Assembly (NCBI GenBank): GCA_963732875.1
Contig: CAVTBD010000002.1
Span: forward strand, 124,001-188,000
Direction of reading: 5' to 3'
Source: WHSO01 sp963732875
GTDB lineage: Bacteria > Pseudomonadota > Alphaproteobacteria > SMXQ01
Length of the DNA: 64,000 nt
Shown: positions 17,171 through 25,288 of the stretch, in pieces
How the letters are laid out: each line of letters begins with the position of its first letter
Numbering within the stretch: position 1 is the first letter of the stretch
Notes under the pieces: generated by a model
The model's database searches: none
The model's input: the letters and a program-made list of their open reading frames with translations, nothing else
Told to the model about the DNA's origin: nothing
Program-made: the position numbers and the translations under genes

Positions 17171-18307
17171 CTACTGCTTTTTCTTCTTCTTTTTCTTCTT
17201 CGATCCCTTTTCGGCGGCACAGCGGCTGCGATCGGCGAAGTCGCGGCAGCGCACCGTGTAGTTCTTGCGGATGCTGCTCTGGTACATGGCGACCACGTCG
17301 TCGGGTGTATCCAGGATCGAGGTCACCAGGGCCTGCACCTGGGCGCCGCCCGAAGGGCCGTTGATCGACATGCCGCGACGCTTGGCCTCCTTCAGGAGGG
17401 CGGGGTCCTTCATGGTGGTATCGAACGCCGCGCGCAGCCGCGCGACGCGGTCTGCGGGAATGCCAGGCGGCGCGACCACGGGCCAGTTCATCATGGTGTC
17501 GGCGGAGATCAGTTCGAACAGTTTGCGCTGCTTTGGCGTCCGGGCGAGGTCGATCAGCAGTGGCACGTTCCTGATCGCGGGCTCCTTCTCCATGCCGATC
17601 TGCAGGATGATGTCGATCTTGTGATCGCGTACCCAGTCGGGCTTGCGTGCCATTAGCGAATCCCAGTTCATGCTACCGAGCCCATGAACCTCGCCGCGCT
17701 CCATGGCGAGCGTGATAGTGCTGGTGCCAACGTAGCCGGTGACGACCTTGAAGCGCGTGCCGAGCTGGCTGTTGACCACCTGCGGGAACACGGCGTTGCC
17801 GCCATTGGCGCTGAGCGCGCCCATCAACACCTCGCGCTTCTTCGCGTCGTCCAGGGTACGGATGCCGACGTCGTGCCAGACCATGAACACGGTGACGGCA
17901 CGGCTCATGGCGCCGATCCAGTTGAATCTGGCCGCGTCGAAGCGCACGCCGGCGCGGTCGAGCACCTGGCGCTGGGGCATGGACTGGTTGAAGGTGCCGA
18001 GCACGGTGCCGTCCTTGGGCGCGACCTCGTAGAGGTAGTTGGCCGAGCGGATGCCGGACGCGCCCGGCATGTTCTGGGGCACCATGGTCGGGTGACCGGG
18101 CAGGTGGCGCGGGAAGAATTCGGCGAACAGGCGCCCGTAGGTGTCGTAGCCGCCACCGGGGGACGAGCCGATCACGAACTTCATCTGCTTGCCGGCATAG
18201 AAATCGCCGCCGTCCGATTGGGCATGAGCCCCGGGCGCGGCCGTCGTGACGGCGAACCCGACCAACGCGCCCGCGACCGCAGCGCGTAATACCCCGGCGA
18301 TGTGCAT
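17171..18307 (-). CDS. TctC solute-binding protein with Cys-pair and poly-Lys tail
   Basis: The ATG giving MHIAGVLRAAVAGALVGFAV was chosen over a much longer in-frame opening because it starts a signal peptide (cleavage near GAHAQS) and is preceded by GGGAGGACGG. The 378-residue protein has GSSPGGGYDTYGRLFAEFFP, NMPGASGIRSANYLYE and VTGYVGTSTITLAMERGE. Its end reads RCRDFADRSRCAAEKGS followed by eight lysines and Q, the same Cys-pair plus Lys architecture as the protein at 14969-16066. It heads a two-gene operon with the ornithine-cyclodeaminase-family gene. Confidence 0.9.
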   Translation of the reverse strand: MHIAGVLRAAVAGALVGFAVTTAAPGAHAQSDGGDFYAGKQMKFVIGSSPGGGYDTYGRLFAEFFPRHLPGHPTMVPQNMPGASGIRSANYLYEVAPKDGTVLGTFNQSMPQRQVLDRAGVRFDAARFNWIGAMSRAVTVFMVWHDVGIRTLDDAKKREVLMGALSANGGNAVFPQVVNSQLGTRFKVVTGYVGTSTITLAMERGEVHGLGSMNWDSLMARKPDWVRDHKIDIILQIGMEKEPAIRNVPLLIDLARTPKQRKLFELISADTMMNWPVVAPPGIPADRVARLRAAFDTTMKDPALLKEAKRRGMSINGPSGGAQVQALVTSILDTPDDVVAMYQSSIRKNYTVRCRDFADRSRCAAEKGSKKKKKKKKQ

Positions 18308-18461
18308 GAACCGTCCTCCCGAAACGCTGGCCCCCAGGCCGCACAACGATCCGGCTCGAGTGGCCGGTTGGCGGTGATTGTAGGAGCATCGCACCGCCGC
18401 ACAAGCGCCCGGCAAGAAACAGAGTTTTCGCCCTGGACCCCGCCCCACGTCTGTGACAATG

Positions 18462-18490
18462 TTGCAACTAAAAATCATTCGCAATATAAT
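18462..18490 (+). promoter_or_regulatory. Sigma70-type promoter overlapped by Fur-like palindrome
   Basis: TTGCAA (18462-18467) and TATAAT (18485-18490) are separated by exactly 17 nt, the best consensus promoter seen in the window. The stretch 18462-18484 is an imperfect palindrome whose reverse strand begins TTGCGAATGATT, similar in arrangement to Fur/Irr boxes. It lies about 40 nt upstream of the start of the gene at 18530. Iron control is inference from resemblance only. Confidence 0.55.
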
Positions 18491-18529
18491 CGCCCCGTAA
18501 CGATGCGGGCGGGGAGGAGCCGTGACGCC

Positions 18530-19048
18530 ATGACCATCGACATCGACACGCCGGACGCCAAACCGCGGCACGGGACTCCGCCGCAGGGCCGCGCGTCCGC
18601 GCCTCTGCCGGTGGCGCTGCCCTCGCTGGAGGCCGCCGAGGCGCTGTTTCTCGCGGCGCTGCGCAATTTCGCCCTTGGCCCGGCGGGCTGGGACCAGGCC
18701 CGCCAGGAGATCTGGCTCGCCTGCGGCATCAGCCAGGTCGAGCTGGTGCTGGCCGCCTTCGAGCGCCTGATCTCGTGCCGCGCCATCGGCGCACGCCGTT
18801 CGCCGGTCTATCTCGGGGCCGGTGCGCCCGGCATCAGCGCCGACGAGCTCGCGCTTGCCAATCTGGTCGCCGCCGCCCAGTCGGGCGCCTTCGTGCATAC
18901 CGCGGCGCTCGCGCGCTGGCTGGTGGTGCCGGCCGAGCAGGCGCGCCTGGTCTCGGCCGCGACCCGGCTCGGCGCCGGGCTCGCCGCGAGCGGGCTGCGC
19001 CTGCGCCATCGCCGCGCCGTTGGGGCCGCCGACTTCCGTCTGCCCTAA
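18530..19048 (+). CDS. Uncharacterised 172-aa protein
   Basis: I do not recognise this protein. It starts MTIDIDTPDAKPRHGTPP after a perfect GGGGAGGAG site; an ATG ten codons upstream would overlap that site and was rejected. Residues 1-35 look disordered and Pro/Ala-rich; residues 35-170 are predicted helical and Ala/Leu-rich, with LEAAEALFLAALRNFALGP and a Cys-containing WLACGISQVE. It has no signal peptide or membrane segment. A consensus promoter with a Fur-like box lies just upstream, so an iron-linked role is possible but unproven. It stands alone upstream of the pca genes. Confidence 0.75.
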   Translation: MTIDIDTPDAKPRHGTPPQGRASAPLPVALPSLEAAEALFLAALRNFALGPAGWDQARQEIWLACGISQVELVLAAFERLISCRAIGARRSPVYLGAGAPGISADELALANLVAAAQSGAFVHTAALARWLVVPAEQARLVSAATRLGAGLAASGLRLRHRRAVGAADFRLP

Positions 19049-19217
19049 CTTTTCCCCCATCTGCCAAATTTGGGCTTAAGCCATCGGAAAAGAACGCTAA
19101 TATGAAGCGTTCGATGTCTAATGGTTTGGCCGGGAAGGCTGCCCGTCGGACGACAGGGCGGAGACCGCGACCCAGAGTATCGGGCCGTGTCACCGTCTTG
19201 CGAGTTGGGGAGAAGCC

Positions 19218-19934
19218 GTGAGCGAAACCGACACCTACCGTCCGCGCGACTGGAGCGTCCAGCCGCCGTATCTTTATCCGGGCTACAAGTCGACCGTCGC
19301 GCGTTCGCCGCGCAAGCCGCTGATCCCGTTGCCGCAGACCCTCTCCGAGCTGACCGGCCCGGTCTACGGCCATGACGCCGTCACCGAGCTCGACGCCGAT
19401 CTCACGCAAAACGGCCGCGTCAACGGCGAGCCCATGGGCCAGCGCATCGTCGTGACCGGCCGCGTCACCGACGAGGACGGCCGCCCGGTGCCCGACACCC
19501 TGATCGAGATCTGGCAGGCCAACGCCGCCGGGCGCTACATCCACAAGGTCGATCAGCACGACGCGCCGCTCGATCCCAACTTCTTCGGCGCCGGCCGGTT
19601 CCTGACCGGCTCCGACGGGCGCTACAGGTTCATCACCATCCGCCCCGGCGAATACCCCTGGGCCAACCACGACAAAGCATTCCGCCCGGCCCATATCCAC
19701 TTCTCCCTGTTCGGGCCGAGCTTCGTCACGCGTCTCGTCACCCAGATGTATTTCCCGGGCGACGCGCTGCTGCCACTCGATCCAATCTTCCTGAGCGTCC
19801 CCGATGAGGCCGCGCGCGACCGCCTGGTGTCGCGCTACTCGGTCGAGCACACCGTCCACGAATGGGCGCTCGGCTACGCGTTCGACATCGTGCTGCGCGG
19901 GCGCAACGCCACGCCCCGGAGCGTCGAGCCATGA
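19218..19934 (+). CDS. pcaH: Protocatechuate 3,4-dioxygenase beta subunit
   Basis: PcaH carries the Fe(III) of protocatechuate 3,4-dioxygenase, which opens protocatechuate between its hydroxyls to 3-carboxy-cis,cis-muconate. The 238-residue protein has the intradiol features DTLIEIWQANAAGRYIHKVD with the first Tyr ligand, and GEYPWANHDKAFRPAHIHFS with the second Tyr and both His ligands. The start is GTG at 19218 (read as MSETDTYRPRDW). Its stop overlaps the pcaG ATG, so alpha and beta subunits are translationally coupled. pcaB and pcaC follow. Confidence 0.95.
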   Translation: MSETDTYRPRDWSVQPPYLYPGYKSTVARSPRKPLIPLPQTLSELTGPVYGHDAVTELDADLTQNGRVNGEPMGQRIVVTGRVTDEDGRPVPDTLIEIWQANAAGRYIHKVDQHDAPLDPNFFGAGRFLTGSDGRYRFITIRPGEYPWANHDKAFRPAHIHFSLFGPSFVTRLVTQMYFPGDALLPLDPIFLSVPDEAARDRLVSRYSVEHTVHEWALGYAFDIVLRGRNATPRSVEP

Positions 19935-20539
19935 GCGAGCGCAAGTCCGTGCAGACCCCCGGCCAGACCATCGGCCCGTACTTCGCCTATTGCCTGACGC
20001 CGGAGTCCTATGGCCGCAAGGGCATCGCCGGCAACGTGCTGGCCACGCCGGAAACCGAAGGCGAGCGCATCCGCATCACCGGTCGGCTGCTCGACGGCGA
20101 CGGCAAGCCCATGGACGATGCCCTGATCGAGCTGTGGCAGGCCAACGCCGCCGGGCGCTACCGCCATCCCGCCGACGCGCGCGGCGAGGTGGCGCTCGAT
20201 CCCGCGTTCACCGGCTTCGGCCGCTGCCGGACCGACGCGGACGGCCGCTTCATCTTCGATACCGTGAAGCCGGGCCGGGTGCCGGGGCAGGGCAACCGCC
20301 TGCAGGCGCCCCACATCAGCATCGTCATCCAGTCGCGCGGCATGCTGTCCCACGCCTGCGGGCGCATGTACTTCTCCGACGAATCCGCCGCCAACGACGA
20401 AGACCCGGTGCTGGCGCTGGTGCCGAAGGAGCGTCGGGGCACGCTGATTGCCGCGCGCGAGGACACGCCCGGCGGCGCGGTCTATCGTCTCGACATCCAT
20501 ATGCAGGGCGAGAACGAGACCGTGTTCTTCGACGCGTGA
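19931..20539 (+). CDS. pcaG: Protocatechuate 3,4-dioxygenase alpha subunit
   Basis: PcaG is the non-iron partner of PcaH. The 202-residue sequence has the alpha-subunit opening TPGQTIGPYFAYCLTPE and DALIELWQANAAGRYRHPAD, while the metal-binding Tyr/His set of the beta subunit is replaced (APHISIVIQSRG). Length is normal. Translation begins at ATG in the ATGA overlap with pcaH. It is followed by a 143-nt spacer holding REP-like hairpins before pcaB. Confidence 0.95.
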   Translation: MSERKSVQTPGQTIGPYFAYCLTPESYGRKGIAGNVLATPETEGERIRITGRLLDGDGKPMDDALIELWQANAAGRYRHPADARGEVALDPAFTGFGRCRTDADGRFIFDTVKPGRVPGQGNRLQAPHISIVIQSRGMLSHACGRMYFSDESAANDEDPVLALVPKERRGTLIAAREDTPGGAVYRLDIHMQGENETVFFDA

Positions 20540-20567
20540 GGTTGGGCGACGCTGGATAAATAATGTT

Positions 20568-20636
20568 CGTCACCCCCGCGAAAGCGGGGGTCCATTTCGT
20601 CAATTATTGGATTCCCGCTTGCGCGGGAATGACGAC
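20568..20636. repeat. REP-like pair of intergenic palindromes
   Basis: Two hairpins stand side by side: CCCCCGC-GAAA-GCGGGGG at 20573-20590 and ATTCCCGC-TTGC-GCGGGAAT at 20611-20630, the second flanked by GAC on the 3' side and the first by GTCA on the 5' side. This arrangement is typical of dispersed proteobacterial extragenic palindromes. It lies between pcaG and pcaB and may modulate their relative mRNA stability. Confidence 0.65.
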
Positions 20637-20682
20637 CCGGGTTCGATGGGGCCTAACAGGCCAAGCGAGGGGACAGGGCAAC

Positions 20683-22032
20683 ATGACCGGCGACGGTCTC
20701 TTCGATCACATCTTCTCCGGGCCCGACATGGCCGAGGTGTTCACCGACCGCGCCCATGTCCAGGGGATGCTCGACTTCGAGGCCGCGCTCGCCCGCGCCG
20801 AGGCCGCCTGCGGCGTGATCCCGCAAGCCGCCGCCGCCACCATTGCCGGGCTGTGCGAGGCCGAGCGCATCGACCTTGCCGCGCTCGGCCACAAGGCGCG
20901 CGACGCCGGCAACACCTTCATCCCGCTCCAGGGCCAGCTCGTGTCCCTGGTCGCCGCCGTCGACAAGGACGCCGCCGGCTTCGTCCACTGGGGCGCCACC
21001 AGCCAGGATGCCATGGACACCGGCCTCGTGCTGCAACTGCGCCGCGCGCTCGATCTGGTGGAGCGCGACCTCGCGCGCCTCGCAAAAGGACTTGCGGCAC
21101 TTGCGAAGACGCATCGCGACACGGTCATGGCCGGGCGCACCTGGATGCAGCAGGCGCTGCCGGTCACCTTCGGCCTCAAGGTGGCGGGCTGGCTCGACGC
21201 GGTCACGCGCCACCGCCTGCGCCTGGGCGAGATTCGCCCGCGTGCCCTTGCGCTCCAGTTCGGCGGCGCGGCCGGCACGCTGGCATCCCTCGGCGAGAAG
21301 GGCCCGGCGGTGGCAGATGCGCTCGCCAAGGAGCTTTCCCTCGCGCTGCCCGACGTGCCGTGGCACGGGGCGCGCGACCGGGTGGTGGAGGCAGGGCTGT
21401 TCGCGGCGCTCGTCACCGGCTCGCTCGGCAAGATCGCGCGCGACGTGGCGCTGCTCGCCCAGACCGAGATCGGCGAGGTGGCCGAGCCCGCGGGCGAGGG
21501 GCGCGGCGGCTCGTCGGCCATGCCGCACAAGCGCAACCCGGTCTCGTGCGCGGCCATGCTCGCCGCCGCCGCGCGCGCGCCCGGCCTCGCCGCGACCCTG
21601 CTCGCCGCCATGCCCCAGGAGAACGAGCGCGGCCTCGGCGGCTGGCACGCGGAATGGGAGGCGGTGCCCGAGCTGTTCCGGCTCGGCGCCGGCGCGCTCG
21701 CGCAGGCAATCACGCTCGCCGAGGGGCTCGAGGTGTTTCCCGAGCGCATGGCTGCCAACCTCGCGCTGACGCAAGGGCAGGTGATGGCGGAATCGGTCAA
21801 GATGGCGCTCGCCGCGAAGACCGGGCAGGCTACGGCCCATGCCGCCGTCGGGCGCGCCTCGAAGGCGGCCGCCAGGGACGGAGCGCCGCTGCGCGACGCT
21901 CTGCTGGCCGACAAGGAAATTTCCGGGGCGTTGAGTGTGAAGGAGATCGACGCAGCGCTCGATCCCAAATCCTATCTCGGCGCGGCGCAAACTTTCATCG
22001 ACCGCGCGCTCGCCGCTCACGCGAAGCTGTAG
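20683..22032 (+). CDS. pcaB: 3-carboxy-cis,cis-muconate cycloisomerase
   Basis: PcaB lactonises 3-carboxymuconate to gamma-carboxymuconolactone. The 449-residue protein is a member of the fumarase/aspartase superfamily and shows its signature GSSAMPHKRNPVSC near residue 280, with the upstream HWGATSQDAMDTG stretch near 105. The ATG at 20683 (MTGDGLFDHIF) was chosen; a longer in-frame opening translates the REP-like repeat (MFVTPAKAGV...) and is spurious. It follows pcaHG and precedes pcaC by 26 nt. Confidence 0.94.
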   Translation: MTGDGLFDHIFSGPDMAEVFTDRAHVQGMLDFEAALARAEAACGVIPQAAAATIAGLCEAERIDLAALGHKARDAGNTFIPLQGQLVSLVAAVDKDAAGFVHWGATSQDAMDTGLVLQLRRALDLVERDLARLAKGLAALAKTHRDTVMAGRTWMQQALPVTFGLKVAGWLDAVTRHRLRLGEIRPRALALQFGGAAGTLASLGEKGPAVADALAKELSLALPDVPWHGARDRVVEAGLFAALVTGSLGKIARDVALLAQTEIGEVAEPAGEGRGGSSAMPHKRNPVSCAAMLAAAARAPGLAATLLAAMPQENERGLGGWHAEWEAVPELFRLGAGALAQAITLAEGLEVFPERMAANLALTQGQVMAESVKMALAAKTGQATAHAAVGRASKAAARDGAPLRDALLADKEISGALSVKEIDAALDPKSYLGAAQTFIDRALAAHAKL

Positions 22033-22058
22033 CCGCCCCTTGGGGCGTGGAGGACGAT

Positions 22059-22457
22059 ATGGATGAACGCGACCGTCACAAGCAGGGCATGGCCACGCGC
22101 CGCTCGGTGCTGGGCGACGCCCACGTGGAGCGCGCCGAGAAGGGCAAGGACGATTTCAACGGCGACTTCCAGGACTTCATCACGCGCTACGCCTGGGGCG
22201 AGATATGGACGCGCCCGGGCCTCGACAAGAAGACCCGCAGCCTCATGACCATTGTCATGCTGGTGGCGCTCAACCGCGAATCCGAGCTCTCCATGCACCT
22301 GCGCGCCGCCGCCAACACCGGCGTCACCCGCGACGAGATCAAGGAAGCCCTGATGCAGGCCGCGCTCTACTGCGGCCTGCCCGCCGCCAACTCGGCGTTC
22401 CACCTCGCCAAGGAGGTGTTCGACACCACCCAGGAATGGCGCGGGAAGAAGGGGTGA
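22059..22457 (+). CDS. pcaC: 4-carboxymuconolactone decarboxylase
   Basis: PcaC decarboxylates gamma-carboxymuconolactone to the beta-ketoadipate enol-lactone. The 132-residue protein is full length for a single-domain PcaC and contains RPGLDKKTRSLMTIVMLVAL, SMHLRAAANTGVTRDEIKE and the family-typical QAALYCGLPAANSAF. The ATG follows GTGGAGGACG. It is the last recognised pca gene here; no pcaD, pcaIJ or pcaF is in the window, so the rest of the pathway must be encoded elsewhere. Confidence 0.94.
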   Translation: MDERDRHKQGMATRRSVLGDAHVERAEKGKDDFNGDFQDFITRYAWGEIWTRPGLDKKTRSLMTIVMLVALNRESELSMHLRAAANTGVTRDEIKEALMQAALYCGLPAANSAFHLAKEVFDTTQEWRGKKG

Positions 22458-22472
22458 GTTCTGTTTAGTTCA

Positions 22473-23148
22473 GTGGCTGATTGCGTGGTGTCCGAAAAAA
22501 TGGGAGGACAATCTTGCCGTCTGAAATCTCTAGCCGCGTTTGATAGCCAACTAGACTTAGTCGAACAACTCATTGGAATACATGGAAGAGTGCAGATTGG
22601 GCCTGGTCGCCGGCACCGGCAAGACGCAATCCACCGCGCTGGTGTTGTGATGACAGTTGCAGCTTGGCAAGCTTACGTAGAAAAAATTCTGATGGAAGCA
22701 CTAAATGCGATCGCCGCGGACATCAATAATCCAGCAGCACCAGCACCCAATTGGGCTAAACACACTTTTAAAATGCGGTATGCGGCACTGTCGAACGGAA
22801 TAAAAAGATTCAACACTCCAGATGACGTACACGTCCGAGATTTATTTGTTGAAGCGTTGGACTTTAACCCATGGAACTGTTGGGAATGGCGGGGGCGTAG
22901 GCGCCAGTGGGATTTCGGCAGAAGTAAGAAGCCGTACGAACGCGTGGGTTCTGGTGCGTCATTCCGTCGCCCACGGCTTTCCTCTCCCTCAAAATATCCC
23001 TTGGCTAACTGACAATAATGGCCGAGCCCGACTAAATCTCAACCTCCTCATAGAGTGTCGTCGTCATTTTACCCATTTAGTGACGAAAACAGACGCAGCA
23101 TTCTCGGCACATCTTGTTAATTGTCATGGACTGCAGGCGCCTTGGTAA
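22473..23148 (+). pseudogene. HEPN-domain (RiboL-PSP-HEPN type) protein, frameshifted
   Basis: Two overlapping frames together encode one HEPN-like protein. The first (from GTG 22473) contains HRAGVVMTVAAWQAYVEKIL and ends its homologous part at NPWNCWEWRG; the second continues SRTNAWVLVRHSVAHGFPLP, holding the R-x4-H motif of HEPN ribonucleases. Deleting one G from the GGGGG at 22891-22895 joins them as WEWRGVGASGISAEVRSR. Base composition is much more AT-rich than the flanks, which suggests horizontal acquisition. HEPN proteins are often RNA-targeting toxins or defence effectors; here no partner gene is seen. An ATG at 22500 is an alternative start. Confidence 0.6.
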
Positions 23149-23203
23149 TTGAACTATTGTGTGTAACTAAGCGCTAGTGCCTCCAACCTCTTAGCTATTC
23201 ACC

Positions 23204-25084
23204 CTACTTCCCCCCTCTGCCCCCTGACGCCCCGCGCGCGGCGATCTCGGCGTAGCCGGGCAGCACGCGGGCGTCGATCAGGTAGCGTCCGCCGCCGTTG
23301 ACGGCCGTGCGCCCGCGCGCGAGCGCGGCGGTCAGCTCCTTGGTCGTCGCCACCTGTTCGGCGGTGAAGCCCTGGGCCTCGGCCATCTTGCAGAGGTCGA
23401 CCGCGGGCTTGTCGATCTGCTGGCCGATCCACTTGTTCTGCTTGGGCCGGTCGCGGTCGAGGGCGACGCGCTCCTGATGGCCCTCGTCGTTGAAGTAGGA
23501 GCGGTTGTTGGCGATCACCATCATCATCGGCAGCCCGACGTGGGACGCGGTCCACAGCGCCGACACGCCCATCAGGAAATCGCCGTCGCCGATCACAGAG
23601 AGCGCCATGCGCTCGGAATCGCGCAGGGCCAGCGCCGCGCCGACCGCGTGGCCGGGCCCGGTGCCGACCGCGCCGCCCTGGTCGTTGCCGAGGAAGTCGA
23701 GCGGGTGGGCGAAGCGACACGCCTCGCCCGGGAAGCCGAGCGGCGTGCGCGCGAGCGTCGCCTTGTTGGCGCGCGCGAAGGCGGCGACGGTGAGCGCGAG
23801 GTCGAGGGGCGCGAGCGGCCCGGAGGCCGAGGCCTTGAGCTTGCCCGCGGGGCCCTTGGTCCAGTGGGTGAGCCTGCGCACGGACGCCGGCAGCGGCGCC
23901 TTCTTCTTCGCCGCCGGGTCCATGACGTCGAGTAGTTGCGCGACGAAGGTGTCGGGATCGGCGAGGATCGGCACGTCGACCGCGGGCAGGGCCTGGTGGT
24001 CGGCGCTCCAGCCGTTGTGGATGTAGGGATCGAGCGAGCACGAGACGATGCGGGCATCGACCGGATGCTGGGTCTGCGCCGTGCCGAACACGTGGCGCAG
24101 GGTGCCGGCAAGGTCGAGCCAGTCGAAGTTGACGATCACGTCGGCCTGCTTCATCAGCGCGGCCACCGGCGCACCGACCCGGAACGAGGGCGCGGCAACG
24201 TGGTTGGGGTGCTCGGTCGGGAACGCTGCCGCGTTGTGCTGGTCGGTGATGACCACGGCACCGAGCGCCTCGGCGAGGCGCACGCGCCGGGCCCAGTCGT
24301 CCTCGCGGCGCGATACGCGGCCCATCATGAACAGCGGGAAGCGCGCCTTGCGCACGAGCTTCAGCGTTTCCGCGACGGCCTCGGCGGGGGCCGGCGGTGG
24401 CGGCGCGGCGCGGAAGCGCGCCGGATCGGGGAAGGCGACCTCGCCCTCGACCGGCGCTTCCTGCAGGTCGGCGTCGAGGCAGATGTAGACCGGGCCATAG
24501 GGCTTGGTGGTGGCGAGCTGGTTCGCGCGCAGGATCGATTCCACGGTGGCCTGGGGCGATGCGGGCTGGTCGTCGAACTTGACGAACGGGCGGATCATGC
24601 CGCCCTGGTCCTTGGCGGTGTGGATCCAGTCGATCCACGGGCGGCGCTTGTCGGCGTCCACCGGCCCGGTCGCGCCGAACACGATCACCGGCGTGCGCCC
24701 GCACCAGGAATTGAAGATCGGCATGATGCCGTGCATCAGCCCGACGTTGGAGTGGAGCGCGACCGCCATCGGCTTTTCGGTCACGCGCGCGTAGCCGTCG
24801 GCGATGGCGACCGCGTGCTCCTCGTGCAGGCACACCATCATCTGCGGGTTGGCGTTGCCGAGGTAGTTGACGATGGAATCGTGCAGCCCGCGGTAGCTGG
24901 CACCCGGCACCAGGGCGATGTACCTGAGGTCGAGCCGGCGGATCGCCTCCGCCGCCACGTCCGAGCCCCAGCCCATGCGCCGGTTGCCGAGGCCCTCGGG
25001 CCGGTCGATTTGCGGGAAGGCGGCGCCGTCGGCGGGCGCCTTGCGGCGGGTCGCGGTGGCGGTCTTGCGGGGCTTGCCGGCCAT
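23204..25084 (-). CDS. Thiamine-diphosphate-dependent decarboxylase/synthase
   Basis: The 626-residue cytosolic protein belongs to the acetolactate synthase / benzoylformate decarboxylase family. It shows the N-terminal catalytic Glu region CLHEEHAVAIADGYARV (about residue 87), a central Rossmann-like domain and the C-terminal ThDP/Mg motif GDGDFLMGVSALWTASHVGL with NNRSYFND about 28 residues later. The first 20 residues are basic (MAGKPRKTATATRRKA). The spacing is typical of a decarboxylase acting on a 2-oxo acid. It is divergent from the amidohydrolase-like gene at 25289 and stands alone on its strand. The substrate is unassigned; an aryl 2-oxo acid is a guess from context. Confidence 0.85.
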   Translation of the reverse strand: MAGKPRKTATATRRKAPADGAAFPQIDRPEGLGNRRMGWGSDVAAEAIRRLDLRYIALVPGASYRGLHDSIVNYLGNANPQMMVCLHEEHAVAIADGYARVTEKPMAVALHSNVGLMHGIMPIFNSWCGRTPVIVFGATGPVDADKRRPWIDWIHTAKDQGGMIRPFVKFDDQPASPQATVESILRANQLATTKPYGPVYICLDADLQEAPVEGEVAFPDPARFRAAPPPPAPAEAVAETLKLVRKARFPLFMMGRVSRREDDWARRVRLAEALGAVVITDQHNAAAFPTEHPNHVAAPSFRVGAPVAALMKQADVIVNFDWLDLAGTLRHVFGTAQTQHPVDARIVSCSLDPYIHNGWSADHQALPAVDVPILADPDTFVAQLLDVMDPAAKKKAPLPASVRRLTHWTKGPAGKLKASASGPLAPLDLALTVAAFARANKATLARTPLGFPGEACRFAHPLDFLGNDQGGAVGTGPGHAVGAALALRDSERMALSVIGDGDFLMGVSALWTASHVGLPMMMVIANNRSYFNDEGHQERVALDRDRPKQNKWIGQQIDKPAVDLCKMAEAQGFTAEQVATTKELTAALARGRTAVNGGGRYLIDARVLPGYAEIAARGASGGRGGK

Positions 25085-25288
25085 GAAAACTCTCCCTGTC
25101 TATGTCTCTTGTCGCTTCCCTGAGCCCGCGTAACATAGCGGCCCGGAGGGCGCCGACAAAGTCCGGATAACGAAGCTGTCATGATCCGGCGTGTCCGGTC
25201 CATCCGCTTCTTCGCGGTGGTCATGGTATGGTCGTAACAGATGCATGCTGGCCCCACGTGGACGCTTGGAAAGGGGGAGAAAGGCGCG

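Noticed and set aside
20563..20682. Extended N terminus for pcaB
   Set aside because: The extra 40 codons translate the REP-like repeat (VTPAKAGV, IPACAGMT), a known false-extension signature; the ATG at 20683 fits the family.
22822..23148. Separate small gene downstream of the HEPN-like frame
   Set aside because: Its second half completes the HEPN domain of the preceding frame after a one-base correction, so it is treated as part of one broken gene.
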